From an uncultured Fretibacterium sp. (GTDB lineage: Bacteria > Synergistota > Synergistia > Synergistales > Aminobacteriaceae), in the NCBI GenBank assembly GCA_937915835.1, contig CALGHA010000162.1:1-11962 (forward strand): a stretch of 11,962 nucleotides of DNA, read 5' to 3'. The translations under genes and the position numbers were made by a program. Positions 7,091 to 11,962 of the stretch are shown here, piece by piece; position 1 is the first letter of the stretch; the number at the start of each line of letters is the position of its first letter. The notes beneath the pieces are model-generated. The model had not been told where the DNA came from. It searched no databases and was given only the letters and a program-made list of their open reading frames with translations.

Positions 7091-7096
7091 AAGGAG
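7091..7096 (+). promoter_or_regulatory. Shine-Dalgarno of the glutaredoxin gene
   Basis: AAGGAG ends nine nt before the ATG at 7106. It lies just 3' of the 80-nt inverted-repeat element, so folding of that element could influence ribosome access. Confidence 0.7.
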
Positions 7097-7105
7097 AAAA
7101 AGTTT

Positions 7106-7396
7106 ATGTCATCAAAGAAAGTTTTAGCGTTTTATCTTGAAGGATGTCCGTATTGCAAACAGGCCCGTGAAGCACTGAAGGAATTAATTGCTGAGGACGC
7201 GAGATATTCTGAGGTAAAAATTGATTGGGTTGAGGAAAATCAAAATTCTGAAATTTCAGCTCAATATGATTATTACCGAGTTCCGACGATGTTTATTGAC
7301 GGCGAAAAAATTTACGAGGCTCATCCTGGCGAGAAATTTGACGAATGCAAAGCTAACGTTAAACGTGTCCTTGAAGCATTATTAAAGTATGATTGA
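7106..7396 (+). CDS. Glutaredoxin-like small thioredoxin-fold protein
   Basis: The 96-residue cytoplasmic protein has the dithiol redox motif CPYC (14-17) near the end of the first strand. The cis-proline loop VPTMFIDGE follows (Pro60), and a C-terminal helix completes the fold, so it is a complete small glutaredoxin. Proteins of this type reduce disulfides or glutathione adducts using glutathione or a thioredoxin-like reductase; the actual partner is unknown here. The ATG has a good AAGGAG. The end of the gene overlaps the start of the HNH gene by 8 nt (ATG 7389 lies before TGA 7394-7396), so the two are co-transcribed and probably translationally coupled. Confidence 0.88.
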   Translation: MSSKKVLAFYLEGCPYCKQAREALKELIAEDARYSEVKIDWVEENQNSEISAQYDYYRVPTMFIDGEKIYEAHPGEKFDECKANVKRVLEALLKYD

Positions 7397-7952
7397 GATT
7401 TACTATGATTTAGGGGAAATTGCAGAGGCATATAAATTTCTTACTAAAAGGGGTATAGTAAGAAAAGCTCCTCTTAGCTACCTTGCTTCAGAGTGCAGAC
7501 AAGGACGAATAGAAGGTGCTTTTCTTCTCTTTATGTATCGGAAAGATGATGTATTCTGCAAATGGGTTATTCCCGCTCGAAGTTTGGAACAATGGGAAAT
7601 TTATAAAGTCAAAGAACCCGTTTTTCATTGGAAGTCTCAGCCTGCTTGGTGGACCGTTGAGAAGGTTGCCCATCAGAAAGAAAAAGTTTTTGCAGGAGAC
7701 TACAAAATCGACAGCGATATTAGGCAGCGTAAACAGTATGAACTATACAAGCAATCTCCTGAATGGAAGGCAACTCGCGAACGCCGTAAAAGTATGGATA
7801 ACTATAAGTGTCAAAAATGCGGCTCACAAGAACACTTAGAAGTTCATCATCTGACTTACGAACATATGGGGAATGAGCCTATGGAGGATTTAATTACACT
7901 TTGCCATGCCTGCCATTACAACGAACATTTTTTCGAAAGAACGATAAATTAA
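7389..7952 (+). CDS. HNH endonuclease-like protein with N-terminal excisionase-type HTH
   Basis: The 187-residue protein has two recognisable parts. Residues about 5-70 resemble the excisionase/MerR-like HTH_17 type: a first helix (LGEIAEAYKFLTKRG), a second with LSYLASECRQGRIEGAFL, and the closing KWVIPARSLEQW. Residues about 120-182 form an HNH module. It has zinc ligands CQKC (141-144) and CHAC (172-175), the HNH pair His153-His154, and Asn162, with the typical EDLITLCHACH end. HNH proteins of this form are usually DNA-nicking or cutting enzymes of phages, restriction systems or mobile elements. The HTH could give sequence targeting. The start overlaps the glutaredoxin gene; there is no strong ribosome binding site, so coupling is likely. 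Target and biological role are unknown, and no phage or transposase genes are visible beside it. Confidence 0.8.
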   Translation: MIEIYYDLGEIAEAYKFLTKRGIVRKAPLSYLASECRQGRIEGAFLLFMYRKDDVFCKWVIPARSLEQWEIYKVKEPVFHWKSQPAWWTVEKVAHQKEKVFAGDYKIDSDIRQRKQYELYKQSPEWKATRERRKSMDNYKCQKCGSQEHLEVHHLTYEHMGNEPMEDLITLCHACHYNEHFFERTIN

Positions 7953-8020
7953 TAAAAGTCAGTAAAAGATAGTAAGAGTTAATCAGAAATTCATACGATA
8001 AAATCAAAGAATGTCAGTAA

Positions 8021-8026
8021 TATAAT
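8021..8026 (+). promoter_or_regulatory. Candidate -10 box of hsp20
   Basis: A perfect TATAAT stands 58 nt before the hsp20 ATG, after the HNH gene has ended. No clear -35 hexamer is seen, and no CIRCE element (TTAGCACTC inverted repeat) is present, so HrcA control is not indicated. Confidence 0.4.
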
Positions 8027-8033
8027 TTCCGGC

Positions 8034-8049
8034 GTTGTGAGAGAACAAC
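8034..8049 (+). promoter_or_regulatory. Inverted repeat at the presumed hsp20 transcription start
   Basis: GTTGT (8034-8038) and ACAAC (8045-8049) are inverted around six nt. They begin eight nt after the candidate -10, where transcription would start. It may be an operator or a short leader hairpin; the arms are only 5 bp, so chance is possible. Confidence 0.3.
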
Positions 8050-8067
8050 AGAGATAAATAAAAAATT

Positions 8068-8073
8068 AAGGAG
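8068..8073 (+). promoter_or_regulatory. Shine-Dalgarno deciding the hsp20 start
   Basis: AAGGAG lies ten nt before ATG 8084 but only one nt before the in-frame TTG at 8075. The ATG is therefore the real start. Confidence 0.8.
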
Positions 8074-8083
8074 ATTGATTACA

Positions 8084-8536
8084 ATGGCAAGAGAAAGATT
8101 TTACCCGATGATGAAAATGATGATGGACCCCGAAGAAATGTTTGATTCACTTACACGAGGAATTAGCGCACCATTTTTCGAGGAACATTTTCCGGGCTTC
8201 GGAGCAAAAGTAGATTTATACCGTAAAGACGGAAAAATTTTTGTTGAGGCAGAATTACCCGGAATTAATCCCGACAACGTTGACTTACACGTTTATTCTG
8301 ACAGGCTCACACTTTCAGCCGAGAAGAAATCCGAAGTCAAAGAGGGCGGCGACGATAAAAGCTACTTCCGGAGTGAGAGACGTTACGGAAAAGTCGAAAG
8401 GGTTTTATCATTCCCAGTTGAAGCAGATCCGGAGAGCGCAAAAGCAAGTTTCAAGAATGGAGTTCTCACGGTCGAAGTTGCCGAAAAGAGCCAGGATAAA
8501 GCTCATAAGAAAGTCAGCATAACTTCCGAAGCGTAA
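8084..8536 (+). CDS. Hsp20 / alpha-crystallin small heat-shock protein
   Basis: The 150-residue ATP-independent holdase binds unfolding proteins and forms oligomers in the cytoplasm. After a Met-rich N-terminal arm (FYPMMKMMMDPEEMF) comes the alpha-crystallin domain from about residue 40. It includes GKIFVEAELPGINPDNVDL, RSERRYGKVERVLSFP and the family signature AKASFKNGVLTVEV. The C-terminal tail has a VSI motif of the IXI/V type used for oligomer contacts. An in-frame TTG nine nt upstream is rejected because the ribosome binding site fits only the ATG. The gene appears to be its own unit, with a candidate promoter at 8021 and a strong terminator at 8556. Confidence 0.93.
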   Translation: MARERFYPMMKMMMDPEEMFDSLTRGISAPFFEEHFPGFGAKVDLYRKDGKIFVEAELPGINPDNVDLHVYSDRLTLSAEKKSEVKEGGDDKSYFRSERRYGKVERVLSFPVEADPESAKASFKNGVLTVEVAEKSQDKAHKKVSITSEA

Positions 8537-8555
8537 TAAGCAAGTTAATTTTCGG

Positions 8556-8584
8556 TCCTCGCAGTAAATCTGCGGGGATTTTTT
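8556..8584 (+). terminator. Rho-independent terminator after hsp20
   Basis: TCCTCGCAG (8556-8564) pairs with CTGCGGGGA (8570-8578) over nine positions with one G-T wobble and a TAAAT loop. It is followed at once by six T (8579-8584). It separates hsp20 from the ABC-F gene. Confidence 0.9.
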
Positions 8585-8608
8585 GTGCTTTGTGATAGTA
8601 TTACAGGC

Positions 8609-10504
8609 ATGATTGACATTAAAAATTTATCATTATCATTCGGCGAAAAAGTTATATTCAAAAATTTATCGTTGCAAATTCCCGATAACGCCCGAATTGG
8701 AATTGTCGGCCCAAATGGTACAGGCAAGACGACTTTATTGCGAGTTCTGACGGGAGAAATTGAAGCTGATAACGGCACAATCGAACGCTCGAAAAATTTA
8801 ACGGTCGGTTATCTTCCTCAAGATTTAGTCGAGCTTGAGGCTGTCCCGTTAATGCAATATCTCAAGAATAAGGCCGGTATCGCTGAAATCGAGAGAAAAT
8901 TACGCGCTGTTGAGGAAAAATTATCGAGTTCACCGGAAAATCACGAGGAATTATTGAACGAGCATTCGAGGCTTGAACGACGCTTTGAGAACTCCGGAGG
9001 CTTCGCTTTCGAGTCAATGGCTATGAAAGTTCTTCACGGCTTAGGCTTCAAACTTGGCGATGAGGAAAAAAACTGCCGGGATTTTTCCGGAGGCTGGAAG
9101 ATGAGGATTGCTATTGCCGCGCTGTTATTGTCAGCTCATGATGTCTTATTGCTTGACGAGCCTACTAATCACCTTGACACTGAAAGTATGGAATGGCTTG
9201 AAGGTTGGTTACGAACTCACAGGGGAGCAATCGTCGCAGTCTCACACGATACACGCTTCCTTGAGAATATCGCCGAGAACATCGCAGATTTGGAACACGG
9301 AACGATTACCCTTTATCCTTACAGCTATGACGAGTATATCATTGCAAAAGAACAGAGCCGTGAATTACTCGCAAAAGCATTTACCCGTCAGCAGGCAGAA
9401 ATTCATCACATAGAAAGTTTCATCAATAGATTTCGTTACAAAGCCACGAAAGCCGCCCAAGTTCAGAGCAGGATTAAGCAGTTAGAGAAGATTGAACGTA
9501 TAGAATTGGCCGAGAATAATAAAACTATAAATCTCACAATCCCCGAAGCTCCTCCGTCAGGTTGGGAAGTTTTGAAGGTTAATGAAGTCGCAAAATTTTA
9601 TGATGACTTACGAGTTTTTGAGCACGTAAATTTTGTCCTGAACAGGGGCGAGCGTATTGCGCTGGTTGGGGTCAACGGAGCCGGAAAATCTACACTCTTG
9701 CGATTACTCAGCATGAACGAAGAGCCGACTTCAGGCGTAATAAAACTCGGTCATAACGTGAAATTCTCGTATTATTCACAAGAAAGCGCGCTGAATATCA
9801 ATTACTCTCATACAGTCTGGGAAGAAGCCCGTGCAGTCTCATCAAAATTGAACGACGTTGAACGAAGAAATTTACTCGGAGCGTTTTTATTCTCCGGCGA
9901 TGACATTCATAAACCCGCAAGCGTTTTATCCGGAGGCGAGAAGGCAAGATTAGCCCTGTATAAACTCATGCTTGAGGAGACAAATTTTTTGATACTCGAT
10001 GAGCCTACAAATCATCTTGATGTTAATACCCGTGAAATCGTCGAACGAGCATTGCTAAAATATCAGGGGACGTTGTTAATCGTCTCACATGACCGGCATT
10101 TTCTTGATGCTTTAGCTGAACGAGTTTTAGAGCTTCGGGACGGGAAATTATATGATTATCCCGGCAATTATTCCTGGTTCCTTGAGAAACGTGAAGAAAC
10201 TCTTGCGTCTGACGTTAAAGGTGAAAAAGTTCCGTCGAAAGTTAAGAACGTTAAGCGTGATGAAAATTCACTAAGGGAAATTCGGGCGATTAAGAAGTCG
10301 ATTGCCTCATGTGAGAAGAAGATTGCTGAAGTTGAAGCGAAGATTAACGAGATTGACGGGGCTTTGTGTGAACCTGAGACATTATCGAACTCGAAGAAGA
10401 TACAGGAATTAATGATTGAGCGTGATAAACTTGACAATAAATTAAAATCTTTATATTCTCACTGGGAAGAATTGAGCTTTAAGCTAGAAGAATTAAAGGA
10501 GTAA
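8609..10504 (+). CDS. ABC-F ATPase, YheS/YdiF-like translation factor
   Basis: The 631-residue soluble protein has two ABC ATPase domains and no membrane segments. ABC-F proteins bind the ribosomal E site and act on stalled or antibiotic-blocked ribosomes. Domain 1 has Walker A GPNGTGKTT (34-42), signature FSGGWKMR and Walker B LLLDEPTNHLD (Asp183, Glu184). The inter-domain arm contains FINRFRYKATKAAQVQSRIK, similar to YheS. Domain 2 has GVNGAGKST (354-362), LSGGEKAR (440-447) and LILDEPTNHLD (Asp464, Glu465). A Lys/Glu-rich C-terminal coiled coil covers about 552-631. Both sites look competent for ATP hydrolysis. ATG 8609 is chosen because MIDIKNLSLSFG is the usual family start; the in-frame GTG at 8585 abuts the terminator T-run. 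No well-spaced ribosome binding site is visible. The next gene starts 6 nt after the stop. Housekeeping function is likelier than drug resistance, but this cannot be decided here. Confidence 0.92.
   Translation: MIDIKNLSLSFGEKVIFKNLSLQIPDNARIGIVGPNGTGKTTLLRVLTGEIEADNGTIERSKNLTVGYLPQDLVELEAVPLMQYLKNKAGIAEIERKLRAVEEKLSSSPENHEELLNEHSRLERRFENSGGFAFESMAMKVLHGLGFKLGDEEKNCRDFSGGWKMRIAIAALLLSAHDVLLLDEPTNHLDTESMEWLEGWLRTHRGAIVAVSHDTRFLENIAENIADLEHGTITLYPYSYDEYIIAKEQSRELLAKAFTRQQAEIHHIESFINRFRYKATKAAQVQSRIKQLEKIERIELAENNKTINLTIPEAPPSGWEVLKVNEVAKFYDDLRVFEHVNFVLNRGERIALVGVNGAGKSTLLRLLSMNEEPTSGVIKLGHNVKFSYYSQESALNINYSHTVWEEARAVSSKLNDVERRNLLGAFLFSGDDIHKPASVLSGGEKARLALYKLMLEETNFLILDEPTNHLDVNTREIVERALLKYQGTLLIVSHDRHFLDALAERVLELRDGKLYDYPGNYSWFLEKREETLASDVKGEKVPSKVKNVKRDENSLREIRAIKKSIASCEKKIAEVEAKINEIDGALCEPETLSNSKKIQELMIERDKLDNKLKSLYSHWEELSFKLEELKE
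10496..10501 (+). promoter_or_regulatory. Shine-Dalgarno of the glycosyltransferase inside the ABC-F end
   Basis: AAGGAG overlaps the last codons of the ABC-F gene and lies nine nt before ATG 10511, indicating co-transcription and likely translational coupling. Confidence 0.75.
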
Positions 10505-10510
10505 AATTTT

Positions 10511-11303
10511 ATGAGCAATGTAACTATAGTTTGCTGTTACAATAACGAGAAGGCTTATAATGATCTCGTGAACTCCCTAAAAACTCAAACTTGCCCTTAC
10601 GAGTTAATAGGGATTGACAACAGAGACAATAAAAATTTTTCGGCATGTTCAAAAGCGTTGAACTCTGTGATTAACCAGGTTAAAACGAAATATGTAATCT
10701 ACTCGCATCAAGATATCATTCTTACTACACCTGATGCACTGGCAAAATTCATGAACTATCTTGAAAAAACTGGGCCTGATGATATTCTCGGAGTTGCTGG
10801 AACAAAATTTGAAATACCCGGAACGATTTCTAATATCAGGCATGGGAAAAATCTTACATATGCAGGCCCTAATCGTGTTGTTAATGGCTTTATGGAAGGC
10901 GATACACTTGATGAGTGTTTTTTTGCCGGCCACGCTAAACATTTTCTTGAATATCCATTCGATGAAATAATTTGCGATAATTGGCATTTATATGCGGCTG
11001 AGGCATGTTTACGGACTAAGTCAAATTACGTACAGGGGGGGGGGGCATGTTTATATTTGTGATGCAGATGTAATTCATACAGGACAGGGATCTAAAAACT
11101 CTGTAAATTTTGCTTTCATATCCGAATTTTGTAAATTATGCAGAAAATATTCAAGCGTTTTCCCTTTCATCAGTGTAACATGCGGCAAATCCAAAACAGA
11201 TTATTTTCACCTTTCACTTTACCTTCTAAGAAGATTTATAATTTTTCTCACTCAGAAGCTAGGCTTGTATAATTGGCTGAGGAAAATTATAAAGAAGGAA
11301 TAA
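10511..11303 (+). CDS. Family-2-like glycosyltransferase, frame broken at a poly-G tract (probable phase-variable gene, OFF)
   Basis: The N-terminal part fits a GT-A-type transferase of the Glyco_tranf_2_5 kind. MSNVTIVCCYNNE opens the first strand, LIGIDNRDN follows, and HQD (66-68) stands where these enzymes have their metal/nucleotide-sugar DXD site, with further blocks GVAGTKFE and FFAGHAKHFLEYPF. As sequenced, the frame leaves the G run (11035-11045) as GGGACLYL and stops at 11060-11062, giving 183 residues. The other frame continues without a stop to TAA 11301-11303 and reads HVYICDADVIHTGQGS, the expected C-terminal continuation, then a hydrophobic/basic helix likely to bind the membrane. 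One G fewer would give 263 residues. Its sugar and acceptor are unknown; a surface glycan is inferred. It sits 6 nt after the ABC-F gene. A sequencing error in the homopolymer is the main alternative. Confidence 0.85.
11035..11045 (+). repeat. Poly-G tract of eleven bases inside the glycosyltransferase
   Basis: Eleven consecutive G lie in the coding region between the codons for Tyr-Val-Gln and His-Val-Tyr. It is the only long homopolymer in the window, in a sequence that is otherwise poor in G runs. Tract lengths of 7, 10 or 13 keep the full frame and 11 breaks it. Confidence 0.95.
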
Positions 11304-11310
11304 ATTTTTA

Positions 11311-11962
11311 TTGAGCAATAACTTTTTCGAGAGCCTATCACAAATTTTACACGACAAGACTGACGCAAAAATATCACGTCTAATTCTCGGATGGCATGCC
11401 AGCTTTATTTTATGCGATGACGGGCGTTACGGCGTTGGCTTTGTCCCGGACTCAATGAAGGAACCTCATACTGCTCGGCCAATTCACACGGAAGCATTGT
11501 TATCGTCAAGCCTTCAGGAACTCGCAAAGTTATACGTCTCGCCTTTTCCTCAGGAGTTCGCGGCAGCTTCAGCGGCATGTTCTGTTCTTGTCCCGTTTGA
11601 AAATTTAGGGGGCCTTATGCTTGATGTGATTATGCCTTGTGCTCGAGGTGATAAAGTTGCTGTACTCGGCTATGAACGCGACTTATTGCCGTTTATGCAG
11701 GATTGGGGCTGGAGAATTGCCGTGTTCGACGACAGAGCCGCAGGACGTAAAAATTGTTTTGCTCAAGAGGAATTTTCACGAGGGGTTCAAGAGGCCGAAT
11801 GGGTATGGCTTTCACCCGAAGCAATTCGCGACCGATGGCTTTTATCGACACAGGGGATTTTGCGCGAGAAAAAAGGTTGTTTTCTTCAAGGGCCCGGACT
11901 TCCTGCAATACCTGAAATCTTTTCACGCTTGGGAATTACTCACATCGTCGCTCCTGTTGGTA
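11311..11962 (+). CDS. DUF364/DUF4213-like protein, N-terminal part (3' end outside window)
   Basis: An open frame starts at TTG 11311 (Leu/Met-Ser-Asn-Asn-Phe-Phe-Glu) and runs without a stop to the window edge, about 217 codons. AAGGA at 11295-11299 gives an acceptable ribosome binding site, and this is the first plausible start after the glycosyltransferase stop. The N-terminal part (ISRLILGWHASFILCDDGRYGVGF by parts) resembles DUF4213. The later part, with AAASAACSVLVPFENL and then ARGDKVAVLGYERDLLPF, resembles the Rossmann-like DUF364 family, called a putative heavy-metal chelation domain. The biochemical role of the family is not established. Placement 7 nt after the glycosyltransferase stop suggests the same operon. 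Identification is by motif pattern only. Confidence 0.7.
   Translation, partial: MSNNFFESLSQILHDKTDAKISRLILGWHASFILCDDGRYGVGFVPDSMKEPHTARPIHTEALLSSSLQELAKLYVSPFPQEFAAASAACSVLVPFENLGGLMLDVIMPCARGDKVAVLGYERDLLPFMQDWGWRIAVFDDRAAGRKNCFAQEEFSRGVQEAEWVWLSPEAIRDRWLLSTQGILREKKGCFLQGPGLPAIPEIFSRLGITHIVAPVG

Larger units (their letters stand above)
6779..7105. other. Divergent intergenic region with structured leader element
   Basis: This 327-nt gap separates the minus-strand operon from the glutaredoxin gene. Its left part (6779-6900) is AT-rich and holds -10-like boxes for both strands. The middle part (6900-6980) has no recognised signal. From about 6981 there is a TTCACTGTGAA palindrome (6985-6995), then a more GC-rich inverted-repeat element (7004-7083), then the ribosome binding site of the glutaredoxin gene. 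No RNA gene or known riboswitch was recognised. Confidence 0.6.

Noticed and set aside
8075..8083. TTG start for hsp20 three codons upstream
   Set aside because: The Shine-Dalgarno sequence ends one nt before that TTG, too close for use; the ATG at 8084 has proper spacing.
10992..11303. Separate 103-residue gene after the truncated glycosyltransferase
   Set aside because: Its first codons only re-read the end of the glycosyltransferase in another frame, and the meaningful part begins exactly at the G run, so it is the C-terminal half of the same gene.
11693..11926. Minus-strand frame of 77 codons at the right edge
   Set aside because: It lies opposite the open DUF364-like frame, which has a start, a ribosome binding site and family-like motifs.

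Overview
The window holds eleven protein genes (two cut by the window edges) from a moderately AT-rich bacterial chromosome. Start codons are mixed (ATG, GTG, TTG), intergenic gaps are short, and two hairpin terminators are visible. No rRNA, tRNA, CRISPR array or transposase was found. The taxon is uncertain. A periplasm-facing ArnT/PMT-like glycosyltransferase fits a diderm, and the overall style would fit an anaerobic gut bacterium, possibly Synergistota, but that is only a guess.

Layout. Bases 1-836 (+) are the 3' end of a gene for a very acidic Glu/Pro-rich protein. A hairpin at 843-877 ends it and, on the other strand, a six-gene minus-strand operon running from 6778 down to 854. In transcription order that operon encodes an isochorismatase-fold hydrolase, a GT-C membrane glycosyltransferase, an unknown exported protein, UDP-glucose 4-epimerase (galE), a PAS-PAS-GGDEF protein with degenerate active-site residues, and the 16S rRNA dimethyltransferase RsmA (overlapping its neighbour by 4 nt). 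Galactose-nucleotide supply plus a membrane glycosyltransferase suggests envelope glycan work. rsmA looks like a housekeeping passenger at the end of the transcript.

A divergent intergenic region (6779-7105) holds candidate promoters for both directions and an 80-nt inverted-repeat element in the leader of the next genes. On the plus strand follow a small glutaredoxin overlapping by 8 nt a gene for an HTH-HNH protein, then an Hsp20 chaperone with its own terminator. After these come an ABC-F translation factor, a family-2-like glycosyltransferase and the start of a DUF364-like gene.

The most notable observation is that the glycosyltransferase frame (10511-11303) is broken exactly at a run of eleven G (11035-11045). 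Ten or thirteen G would restore a 263-residue protein. This is the signature of a phase-variable (slipped-strand) contingency gene caught in the OFF state, unless it is a sequencing error. Other points worth following are the degenerate GGDEF domain, the HTH-HNH fusion paired with a glutaredoxin, and the structured leader element.
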